Assembly (NCBI RefSeq): GCF_002104455.1
Contig: NZ_NBOC01000001.1
Location: 620,001 to 684,000, forward strand
Direction: 5' to 3'
Length of the DNA: 64,000 nt
DNA from: Colwellia chukchiensis
Lineage (GTDB): Bacteria > Pseudomonadota > Gammaproteobacteria > Enterobacterales > Alteromonadaceae
The notes under the pieces were generated by a model. It was given only the letters and a program-made list of their open reading frames with translations. It was not told where the DNA came from and did no database searches. The position numbers and the translations under genes are program-made. This document shows, one piece after another, positions 43,827-50,815 of the stretch; the stretch's first letter is position 1, and each line of letters opens with the position of its first letter.

Positions 43827-43862
43827 AAGGGCTTTTAGGTGCTGATCTAGAGCCCTTTTTTA
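43827..43862 (+). terminator. Terminator of the pot operon
   Basis: AAGGGCT and AGCCCTT pair across a 17-base loop, followed by T residues. It lies 27 bases after potI and 22 bases before the chemoreceptor start. Confidence 0.8.
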
Positions 43863-43884
43863 TGGTAGTGCAAGGGAGTACAGT

Positions 43885-45990
43885 GTGAACAAATCAATAA
43901 AAACAAAATTAATCTTATCTATTGCGACATTATTGATTGTTTCGATTGTCGCTATCGTGGCAGTCTCATCAGTATTTATCAATAAAACCTCAGATGCGCT
44001 AACCGCGTTTATTGCGCCGAAAACAAGAGATGCTAGTTTAATGCCGATGCTCATTTCGGCGGATGCCGAAAAAGCAAGAAATGAAGTGTTTTTTTCGCAA
44101 GCGATCAATGAAGCTCAGCGGTTTTCTTCAGATATTAGCTTTTTGCGTCAGCAGTTTAGGTCGCTGTTTTTACCTGCAGAAGATGTGCGACATATATTAA
44201 ATATGTATATTAAAGGTGCACTGGCCAGTAATCAAAATGCGTTAGGTATTTATGCCGCTTTTTTACCGAATGCGCTAGACGGTGCTGATCAAGAAAACCG
44301 AGCGGCAAGTGACTTGGCGTCTAATGAACAAGGCAGGTTTGCCGTATATTGGGCATTTAACGAACAAGGACAGGCGGTTGAAGAGATTTTGCCAGAGCAA
44401 ATGATCAAAGATACGTCGCCCAATTCTACCGGCCAGCCGTATAATTCATGGTTTACTTGTCCACTCGACAAGCAGAGTACATGTTTATTAGAGCCATACA
44501 TCGACAAAGTTGATAACCAAGATGTGTTGATGACCTCAATCGCGGTACCTATAAAGTTTGATAACAAAATAGTTGGTGTGGTGGGGCTAGACATTGCGCT
44601 GTCAGATATCCAACAAAAGGTCACTGCATTTTCAAAAAAAATTGCTGATGGTGAAAGCCGAGTGCTAATCGTATCAGCCAATAAAGCTATCATTGCCGAC
44701 TCAGCGGCGGCGGCCAACCAAGGACGCCTATTTTCCGACTTATTTGATAATGCGGACTTTAGTGAGGGAATGCGCGAAAATAGCGACAATTACACGTTAA
44801 CGAAAAGCATAGCCTTAGGGGACCTTGCTACTTGGCATATTTATACTGAAATTCCTAAACAGTATATTCAAGCACAGATTATGCAAACCGTCGCCGTATT
44901 GGATAACGGCGTTAATGAGCAGCAAAATAGTGTCATTATCGTTGGGCTTGTGGTGTTAGCGATTGGTTGTATTGTTGTTTACTTTTTAGCGGAAACCTTA
45001 ACGGCAAAACTCAGAGCTGTTACCGAGGCACTGAAACAAATAGCCAGTGGCGATGCTGATTTAACGCAGCGCATTGTGGTGGATTCAAAAGACGAAATAG
45101 GACAGTTAGCGGACTACTTTAATCAATTTGTTCAACAGCTAGCGAGTATTATTGGCCAGTTTTCTAGTGGCGTTAAAGCGACCTATGCCGCCTCTGAAAT
45201 GGCAAAAGAGTTAGCAACACAAAGTGATAATAAACTTGGTGAACAACAAACAATGATTGCCATGGTGTCGACAGCCTCAGAAGAAATGTCACAGACCTCT
45301 GCTGATGTTGCACAAAATGCCGCTTTAACAGCAGATGCAACCACAGAAGTTAAGTCAGCATCGAATGATGGCATTGCTAAGCTCAATGAAACAACCGCAA
45401 CCATCAGCAATTTAGCTGAACAAATGCAACTGGCAAACAATCAAGTAGTGGATTTAGCCCAAAACAGCGAAAGCATTTCCAATGTGTTAAATGTGATAAA
45501 AGCCGTAGCAGAGCAAACTAATTTGTTGGCATTAAATGCGGCGATAGAGGCGGCAAGAGCCGGCGAGCAAGGGCGAGGTTTTGCCGTTGTTGCTGACGAG
45601 GTGAGAGGTTTAGCTGGGCGCACAACCACATCAGTTTCCGAAATAGAAGCAGTATTTGCTGGTTTACAAGCGAGCACCAAAGAGGTCGTTAATAGTATTA
45701 GTACAAACGTGAAAATAGCCGATGAATGTACGGTGCAAGCCCGAGAAACGCAAAACGTTTTTGAAGTCATTGAACATGCCATTAATAAGGTCACCGATAT
45801 GTCGTCCAATATAGCGTCGGCAGCAGAGGAACAAAGCCATGTTTCTAATGAAATAACCACCACTTTGCAAGATATTCACAGTACTGTTGATGAGCTTGCC
45901 GAAAATGCCAAAGAGTCCTTGGCAGTTAGTGAAACCCTTTATCAAGAAGGCCAAGCACAGGAAAAAAGCATAGGTCGGTTTAAGTTTTAA
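43885..45990 (+). CDS. Methyl-accepting chemotaxis protein with double-Cache sensor
   Basis: The start is GTG 43885, with GGGAG 6 bases upstream. The 701-residue receptor has a first membrane helix (about 8-30), a periplasmic dCache_1-like sensor (about 40-345), a second helix (about 350-370), HAMP (about 372-425) and a signalling domain. The invariant tip [19 protein letters not shown] is near residues 540-560. The amino-acid binding motif of many dCache receptors (R-x-W-Y) is not obvious. A YNSWF segment occupies a comparable place, so the ligand may be an amine rather than an alpha-amino acid. Its position directly behind potFGHI suggests taxis to polyamines or arginine products. Confidence 0.92.
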   Translation: MNKSIKTKLILSIATLLIVSIVAIVAVSSVFINKTSDALTAFIAPKTRDASLMPMLISADAEKARNEVFFSQAINEAQRFSSDISFLRQQFRSLFLPAEDVRHILNMYIKGALASNQNALGIYAAFLPNALDGADQENRAASDLASNEQGRFAVYWAFNEQGQAVEEILPEQMIKDTSPNSTGQPYNSWFTCPLDKQSTCLLEPYIDKVDNQDVLMTSIAVPIKFDNKIVGVVGLDIALSDIQQKVTAFSKKIADGESRVLIVSANKAIIADSAAAANQGRLFSDLFDNADFSEGMRENSDNYTLTKSIALGDLATWHIYTEIPKQYIQAQIMQTVAVLDNGVNEQQNSVIIVGLVVLAIGCIVVYFLAETLTAKLRAVTEALKQIASGDADLTQRIVVDSKDEIGQLADYFNQFVQQLASIIGQFSSGVKATYAASEMAKELATQSDNKLGEQQTMIAMVSTASEEMSQTSADVAQNAALTADATTEVKSASNDGIAKLNETTATISNLAEQMQLANNQVVDLAQNSESISNVLNVIKAVAEQTNLLALNAAIEAARAGEQGRGFAVVADEVRGLAGRTTTSVSEIEAVFAGLQASTKEVVNSISTNVKIADECTVQARETQNVFEVIEHAINKVTDMSSNIASAAEEQSHVSNEITTTLQDIHSTVDELAENAKESLAVSETLYQEGQAQEKSIGRFKF

Positions 45991-46020
45991 TTAACACTGG
46001 GTATTGCCTGTAATTTCAAC

Positions 46021-46049
46021 AAAAGGCAGCGCGAAATGCGTTGCCTTTT
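46021..46049. terminator. Bidirectional terminator between the chemoreceptor and the XRE operon
   Basis: AAAAGGCAGCGC pairs with GCGTTGCCTTTT (one G-T pair) around GAAAT. The A and T flanks suit termination in both directions, and convergent genes end on each side. Confidence 0.85.
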
Positions 46050-46109
46050 GCTTATGTGCTACTTTTTACGCTGGAAAGCTTACTGAAAATGGCAGTTTAA
46101 TAGTCCCCC

Positions 46110-46316
46110 TTATTGATAACTAAAAACGGCGTCAACTGGCAATTGAAAGTGGGCAGCGATTTTAAATGCTACCTCCAAAGATGGTGAGTATTTATCTTTT
46201 TCTATTGCCACGATAGTTTGTCTTGAAACTTGTACTACGTCAGCTAGCATTTGCTGCGTCATTTCATTGTGCTCAAAACGCAGCCGACGAATATTATTGG
46301 TGATTTTTTTTGCCAC
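46110..46316 (-). CDS. Small XRE-family (Cro/CI-type) regulator
   Basis: This 68-residue protein is a single helix-turn-helix domain: IRRLRFEHNEMTQQMLADVV, then VSRQTIVAIEKDKYSPSLEV and FKIAAHFQLPVDAVF. That is the YgzD/immR-like small XRE type often paired with a membrane protein. It starts with GTG, one base after the stop of the membrane protein gene upstream, with GAGG inside the end of that gene. The two are therefore almost certainly co-translated. It probably represses its own operon through the inverted repeats at 46822-46900. Confidence 0.9.
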   Translation of the reverse strand: MAKKITNNIRRLRFEHNEMTQQMLADVVQVSRQTIVAIEKDKYSPSLEVAFKIAAHFQLPVDAVFSYQ

Positions 46317-46317
46317 C

Positions 46318-46776
46318 TTAACAGCCTCGACGGTAATAAAATACTTGGGTAGAAAACTTAGTAATTTCTGCGATTAATGCCCCGACAATAATAATATTGA
46401 TGATGATGTACTCAGTCGGTAGGTTAAGCGCCAGCACTAAGCCTTGGCTCATAATAGGAAAGAGTAAATGTAAAACGGCAATAATGGTTGTCGCGCTTAA
46501 AATATAATAGCCGTTTTTACAGCCCAATAGCGCGATCTTTTGATCACGTTCGTCTTGGTCATAGTTGGCATTTTTGTGATCAATCATCGCGATAACAAGG
46601 TGGTGAAGTATCTCCAACGCAATGGTCCAAATTACCACAGTTAACAGTGCAGATTGCATACGTTCTGGGCTTAAACTCTGCTGTTGAGAAGACCAATAAA
46701 GCTCGGAGAAATAATTAAACCAAATATATAGGGTAATGGCTAAGGATACCCAAATGCTGCGCTCTTTATATGACAT
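46318..46776 (-). CDS. Four-helix membrane protein paired with the XRE regulator
   Basis: I choose ATG 46776 (MSYKERSIWVSLAI) because AAAGGA lies about 6 bases before it. An in-frame ATG at 46815 has a poorer site. The 152-residue product has about four membrane helices. A polar, charged loop (IDHKNANYDQDERDQKIALLG) sits between the second and third. This arrangement of small membrane protein plus XRE regulator resembles DUF2178-like pairs in Bacteria and Archaea, but I cannot confirm the family. Function is unknown. The regulator may be held or released by the membrane partner. Confidence 0.8.
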   Translation of the reverse strand: MSYKERSIWVSLAITLYIWFNYFSELYWSSQQQSLSPERMQSALLTVVIWTIALEILHHLVIAMIDHKNANYDQDERDQKIALLGCKNGYYILSATTIIAVLHLLFPIMSQGLVLALNLPTEYIIINIIIVGALIAEITKFSTQVFYYRRGC

Positions 46777-46821
46777 AACAAATCCTTTGCTGTTGTTAAT
46801 GGTAAAAATTAACAATAAGCT

Positions 46822-46900
46822 ATGTAAAAAATAATAGACATGATGTAAGTTTTATTTGACTTTAGTAGTCAATGATATTTAAGTCAAATATTTTTTACAT
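46822..46900. promoter_or_regulatory. Nested inverted repeats, candidate XRE operator and promoter
   Basis: An outer perfect 12-base pair of arms, ATGTAAAAAATA (46822-46833) and TATTTTTTACAT (46889-46900), encloses an inner perfect 8-base pair, ATTTGACT (46854-46861) and AGTCAAAT (46882-46889). Between the inner arms there is another AGTCAA-like half site. The block sits immediately upstream of the membrane protein-XRE operon, where an autoregulatory operator is expected. Confidence 0.6.
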
Positions 46901-46992
46901 TATGTTAGATATTTTTTACTCTAGCACCTGCAATGAAAATGGCAATATCAATGCAATTCAGCGTCATACATATCTGGCGTTAAGTTGTTGAG

Positions 46993-47020
46993 TTAGCGTT
47001 TACTAAGACGCTAAGGAGGT
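46993..47020 (+). promoter_or_regulatory. Hairpin adjoining a perfect Shine-Dalgarno sequence
   Basis: TTAGCGT and ACGCTAA pair around an 8-base loop, and the right arm runs straight into GGAGGT, giving AAGGAGGT. Such a placement could hide or expose the ribosome site. The only frame behind it begins with TTG. Confidence 0.45.
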
Positions 47021-47021
47021 A

Positions 47022-47246
47022 TTGTTGGCGCAATTATCAGCTTGCATTACAATCAAAAGTAAGTTGGTTATTGCACTACTCTTTAAAGATATGTGCCGTT
47101 GCCTATGCGACAATTATGTTTGCTTTTTAATCGCTATATTGATCTATAAAGGTATTGAACGAATGCGATGGTGTGTATATGACTATTGCAAAGATTTTAT
47201 ATATGTCACTACAGTAAGTTATTTAAATGTGGAACAATTACCTTAG
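47022..47246 (+). CDS. Doubtful 74-residue cysteine-rich ORF
   Basis: The frame opens with TTG TTG GCG just after a perfect AAGGAGGT, giving 74 residues with seven cysteines (CRCLCDNYVC in the middle) and a hydrophobic stretch CFLIAILIYKG. The initiation site is strong, but the codon use and composition do not resemble neighbouring genes, and I recognise no family. It may be a real small membrane protein, a decayed gene or chance. Confidence 0.25.
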   Translation: MLAQLSACITIKSKLVIALLFKDMCRCLCDNYVCFLIAILIYKGIERMRWCVYDYCKDFIYVTTVSYLNVEQLP

Positions 47247-47461
47247 TTAAAATTGTGTCAGCTTAATTTACATTGTTTGCGCCTTTCTTGGTTGTGTGTT
47301 TTTTAACCTCCTGATGATGCCTTAGTTTTTCTAAACGGTATAGTTATTGCTGTATTGTTCTATTGCCTATGGCAATTGTAATTCACTAATGACCTATCGG
47401 TACATTGAGTTGTAAGTCGTTCAAACCTGTCTTGTCATTGAAATAAAATTAAGAGGGATCT

Positions 47462-48280
47462 ATGAATACTTATTTGAAAATATTAACCACAATATTAACG
47501 CTGATCACCTATTCAACTTCTGCCACACTCATTACCACGACAACAAAAATAGAAGGCATATTTACGCTAGGGACTGTTATATCGCTTACCGGTGAAGAGG
47601 TAACTGTAGAAAATGTAACAGCTTCAGGAGCAGCGGTTGGTCTTGGAACGTCAGATTTAATGTTTGCCAGTGGAATTTGTGACCCTGCATTTCCGCCTCC
47701 AAGTGGGTGTGGAAACGCTACTGAAGTGGTGTTGGGGGGAGACCCAAACAAAATTTCATTCAATGGTTTAGGGTTAAGAAGCGGTGCAATACCCAATGGC
47801 TCATTTTTAATTGGTGAGGTTACCTTTGAAAATAACGATATTGCTTGGCAATCTTTTAGTATTAGTAGTTTATTTTTAGAAGTCAGTGCCATTGAATGTG
47901 ACTTGCTTGGTCAGAACTGTGATGAGTCAACCCGACATAGCGGAAGTACTGAAGTCGAGTTCGCCTTTACTGCAAATATTCCAGGGGACCTGGACGCTAG
48001 CGCAGATAGCATTTGCTTAACAACAGAATTGGGGAGTGGGGTGCAATTATGCGCATGGGTGCCAGAGTTTAACGAAGCCTCGTTTGATATCTATGGGCGT
48101 TTTGGCTCGCTAATTGTAGAAGACGTTATTCCAAAGTCTGTTGGTGGCTTTGTGACCATAGGTACCAATTCGCAACAAAATATAAAGTATTCACGCGTAC
48201 CAGAGCCCACTTCTATCGTTATTTTTATATTCGGGCTGTTGGGTTTACTATTAAGCCAAGCTAAAAGTTGGGTAAGCTAG
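47462..48280 (+). CDS. PEP-CTERM sorting-domain protein
   Basis: This 272-residue secreted protein has an N-terminal signal peptide (MNTYLKILTTILTLITYSTSA) and a beta-rich body with four cysteines in two close pairs (CDPAFPPPSGC and CDLLGQNC) plus others later. The C-terminal PEP-CTERM signal is VPEPTSIVIFIFGLLG (from residue 246), followed by a short tail with one lysine. Exosortase would recognise the PEP motif and anchor or release the protein at the surface. No exosortase or polysaccharide gene is in the window. The body matches no family I recognise. The ribosome site GAGGGAT is clear. A bidirectional terminator follows. Confidence 0.88.
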   Translation: MNTYLKILTTILTLITYSTSATLITTTTKIEGIFTLGTVISLTGEEVTVENVTASGAAVGLGTSDLMFASGICDPAFPPPSGCGNATEVVLGGDPNKISFNGLGLRSGAIPNGSFLIGEVTFENNDIAWQSFSISSLFLEVSAIECDLLGQNCDESTRHSGSTEVEFAFTANIPGDLDASADSICLTTELGSGVQLCAWVPEFNEASFDIYGRFGSLIVEDVIPKSVGGFVTIGTNSQQNIKYSRVPEPTSIVIFIFGLLGLLLSQAKSWVS

Positions 48281-48361
48281 CTGAGAAATAATCGCTTATC
48301 TAGCAAGTTGTTATTTGTCAAAGCAGTTATTATCTAGTTCTAAAATATGTACATAACAGAG

Positions 48362-48394
48362 AAAAAGCATTAATGATTATCATTGATGCTTTTT
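48362..48394. terminator. Bidirectional terminator after the PEP-CTERM gene
   Basis: AAAAAGCATTAATG pairs with CATTGATGCTTTTT (one wobble) around ATTAT. The A and T flanks suit both strands, and convergent genes end on each side. Confidence 0.85.
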
Positions 48395-48483
48395 GTTGGT
48401 GCCATTATTTAACAGCTAAGAGTATCAGAGGATGAGTTGATCATTAGCACAATTCAACATTACGTCCTAACTAGTGGCATAGC

Positions 48484-48789
48484 TTAGAGCTTTATCTTGC
48501 CTAGCAGTATATCTTTAAACATCACCCAGTCACCGAGCAAACTGTATAAAGGGTAGCGAAAGGTTGCGGGCTTGTTTTTTTCGAAATAAAAGTGTCCAAG
48601 CCACGCAAAGCCATAGCCAATTACAGGTAGGGTCCAAAGCAAAAGCCAAGCAGTGTTGATAATAATATAAACTAGCATCACTATGATCAAACTTGAGCCG
48701 ATAAAATGTAACCGACGACAGGTTTTATTTTGATGCTGGCTTAAATAAAAAGGATAAAAGTCCTTAAAGTGTTGATAGGGTTTTGTCAT
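48484..48789 (-). CDS. DUF962/Mpo1-like small membrane protein
   Basis: I prefer the second ATG at 48789 (MTKPYQHFKDFYPFYLSQH), since AGGGAG lies 8 bases before it. The ATG at 48795 is only two bases from that site. The protein of about 101 residues has the DUF962 pattern: an N-terminal FYPFYLSQHQN segment, RRLHFIGSSL, two or three hydrophobic segments, and GHFYFEKNKPATFRYPLYSLLGDWVMF, given here as GHFYFEKNKPATF then RYPLYSLLGDW. The yeast relative Mpo1 is an iron-dependent dioxygenase of 2-hydroxy fatty acids. The histidines in QHQN, LHFIG and GHFYFE could bind metal. Bacterial function is unproven. Confidence 0.85.
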   Translation of the reverse strand: MTKPYQHFKDFYPFYLSQHQNKTCRRLHFIGSSLIIVMLVYIIINTAWLLLWTLPVIGYGFAWLGHFYFEKNKPATFRYPLYSLLGDWVMFKDILLGKIKL

Positions 48790-49010
48790 TGCCATTACTC
48801 CCTAAGCATTAAGTCAGGCTAGCCTAGATTGTAAGCTGATTAGGCTCGTTCATTGGCTAATTCGCGGATGTGAGTTATTAATATCAGCAGATAGGCGCTT
48901 TGGCTAGTATTAGTTCAAGGTTAAATTTGCAAAGTGTTAGCTTTGAGCTATTGATAGACGTTATTCACTAGCTGTAATTGTTAAGCGAAAGTGATTTAGG
49001 AAAATAAAAA

Positions 49011-49031
49011 CGGCGCCAACTGTTGGCGCCG
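49011..49031 (-). terminator. Terminator of the 35-residue protein gene
   Basis: CGGCGCCAAC and GTTGGCGCCG form a near-perfect 10-pair stem with a one-base centre. Read on the - strand it is followed by TTTTTATTTT. It lies 11 bases after the small gene's stop. Confidence 0.85.
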
Positions 49032-49042
49032 TGAAAAGTTTA

Positions 49043-49150
49043 TTATTTTTTCTTTCTGGTTTTTACTATATCGGCGCTACTTGCTGCTTTTTTTAACTTA
49101 CGCTTTTCTTTTAACGATAACACAGGTTTTTTCATATCACGTTTAGACAT
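49043..49150 (-). CDS. 35-residue highly basic small protein
   Basis: On the - strand GAGGTG sits 5 bases before an ATG at 49150. The frame reads MSKRDMKKPVLSLKEKRKLK and then KAASSADIVKTRKKK, with 14 Lys or Arg out of 35 residues. A strong terminator on the same strand begins 11 bases after the stop, so the unit has its own initiation and termination signals. The composition suggests binding to nucleic acid or the ribosome. I do not recognise a named family. It is below the usual annotation length limit. Confidence 0.7.
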   Translation of the reverse strand: MSKRDMKKPVLSLKEKRKLKKAASSADIVKTRKKK

Positions 49151-49864
49151 ATCTTCACCTCTAATAAATTATAGATTAATCAAGGGTATTTAATAAAAAG
49201 TTATAAACTAAAACCATGAACTCAAAGCAAGTAAAATCACCTCCATTTTTAGTGCCGTACCGTTACGACTGTCTATAGCGATATAATGCCCTGCTGTCAT
49301 TGCTATCACTATTTGGCTACATTAGCTAAGGCTGGTTTATCACTATTCACTACTAAGTCAGTAACGCATAGCGCTTGCGTGATAGTGGCTTGCTAGCTTT
49401 TAATTCACTCGGGGCAGTACCAACAAGAGTGCTGATAACAAGAGTTTTATTTAAGATTTATAGCGCTAGCAAATGTTTAACCTCATATGACTTTGCCAAT
49501 AATAATTTTGCTCGTGGTTGCTATGCACCACAGTTTAATGATTAAGAATGAAAACCAACGGGTACATGGCTGCACCCCATTAAACGGGGAATTTTAGGGC
49601 TAGGCTCCCTAAACATAAAGTCTGATCATAAGTTATAATGACTGTTTTCATGCCGCTAATATATCAGCTTAAATATTAACTTCAAGCCTAAGTGAGTTTC
49701 TCATTATTGATAAAGTTTCAACATCATCTAGACGTCTATACGTTTAGGTGTTGACATATCTAGACATACAAGTCACATTATAGGGCAATGAATCAAGCTT
49801 AATCATAGCGGTGCTGAGCCGCGAGCGGTTGAAAAGATAAAATATACGAAATTAGGTAAGCACT
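49151..49864. other. 714-base interval upstream of metA
   Basis: From left to right it holds the promoter region of the small basic gene and an AT-rich stretch without coding signal. Two adjacent hairpins follow: CCCC/GGGG at 49575-49589 and TTTAGGG/CCCTAAA at 49593-49613. The MetJ operator array with the metA promoter is at 49722-49781. I see no known riboswitch class in it. Confidence 0.5.
49722..49781 (+). promoter_or_regulatory. MetJ operator array and metA promoter
   Basis: Tandem 8-base units resembling the MetJ box AGACGTCT run without gaps from 49722 to 49769: CATCATCT, AGACGTCT (perfect), ATACGTTT, AGGTGTTG, ACATATCT, AGACATAC. A TTGACA -35 element (49751-49756) lies inside the array, with a CATTAT -10-like hexamer at 49776-49781. 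S-adenosylmethionine-loaded MetJ would therefore block RNA polymerase on metA-metH. Confidence 0.85.
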
Positions 49865-50815
49865 ATGCCCATAAAAATCCCCAATGAACTTCCCGCGTTA
49901 ACGATATTGGACCAAGAAAATATATTTGTTATGTCAGAGCGCCGTGCCGTAGATCAAGATATTCGCCCGATGCAAGTGGCGATATTGAACCTAATGCCTA
50001 ATAAGATCGAGACCGAAGTGCAAATTCTGCGGATGTTGGCCAATACACCATTACAAATTAATATTGAATTTATTCGCATACATGCCAATGAGTCTCGTAA
50101 TACGCCGCAAGCGCATCTAGATAATTTTTATCGCTTGTTTGATGATATCAAGCATAAGCAATATGATGGCTTAATTATTACCGGCGCGCCGTTAGCTTTA
50201 TTAGATTATCAACAAGTGACATTTTGGGATAAAATTTGTCAAGTATTTGACTGGGCAGAAAAAAATGTAACATCTACCATGTTTTCATGTTGGGGGGCAC
50301 ATGCCGCGTTATATCATCATTATGGCTTAAAGCGACACTTACGCACGCAAAAGTTATCTGGGGTTTATCGCCACCGTTGTTTACAACCTAATGCCGAGCT
50401 CACCCGTGGTTTTGACGAAACTTTTAATGTGCCGCATTCGCGTTTTGGTTACATCGACAAGTCAGATTATTTATCACTCAAACATATTGAAATTTTGGCT
50501 GAGTCTGAACAGGCTGGGGTTTATTTAGCGGCAAGTAAAGATAAGCGACAAGTCTATTTAACGGGTCATCCAGAGTATGATGCCACAACGTTAAGTGAAG
50601 AGTACTTTCGAGATATCGCCGCTGGCGCACCGGTTGCCATTCCAGATAATTATTTTACGAATGATCAGCCTGATTCAGCAACCGCCAATACTTGGCGCAG
50701 TCATGGCAGCTTGCTGTTTACCAATTGGCTCAATTATTACGTTTATCAAATTACGCCGTATCAATTAGATGCCGATCATATCAATGCAATTAATCCAGGG
50801 GACGCTCGTGGCTAA
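49865..50815 (+). CDS. metA: Homoserine O-succinyltransferase
   Basis: This 316-residue enzyme aligns with E. coli MetA throughout: [39 protein letters not shown], the nucleophile Cys142 in CWGAHAAL, the catalytic pair in [10 protein letters not shown], and [18 protein letters not shown] at the end. It makes O-succinylhomoserine, the first committed step to methionine. The position that sets acyl-CoA choice (residue 111) is Ala here, small like the Gly of E. coli rather than the Glu of acetyl-CoA users, so succinyl-CoA is expected. It is preceded by MetJ boxes, and its end overlaps the metH start. Confidence 0.95.
   Translation: MPIKIPNELPALTILDQENIFVMSERRAVDQDIRPMQVAILNLMPNKIETEVQILRMLANTPLQINIEFIRIHANESRNTPQAHLDNFYRLFDDIKHKQYDGLIITGAPLALLDYQQVTFWDKICQVFDWAEKNVTSTMFSCWGAHAALYHHYGLKRHLRTQKLSGVYRHRCLQPNAELTRGFDETFNVPHSRFGYIDKSDYLSLKHIEILAESEQAGVYLAASKDKRQVYLTGHPEYDATTLSEEYFRDIAAGAPVAIPDNYFTNDQPDSATANTWRSHGSLLFTNWLNYYVYQITPYQLDADHINAINPGDARG

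Larger units (their letters stand above)
46777..47461. other. 685-base interval between the XRE operon and the PEP-CTERM gene
   Basis: The interval contains nested inverted repeats (46822-46900), a perfect hairpin plus Shine-Dalgarno sequence (46993-47020) with a doubtful 74-codon frame, and a short palindrome ATTGCC-TAT-GGCAAT (47362-47376) about 85 bases before the PEP-CTERM start. Nothing else is supported. Confidence 0.5.

Noticed and set aside
44289..44789. Antisense frames inside the chemoreceptor gene
   Set aside because: They overlap a complete receptor gene and have no initiation signals.
47362..47383. Possible sigma-54 promoter (TGGCA) before the PEP-CTERM gene, as known for some PEP-CTERM systems
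   Set aside because: The required GC at the -12 position is absent at the right spacing.
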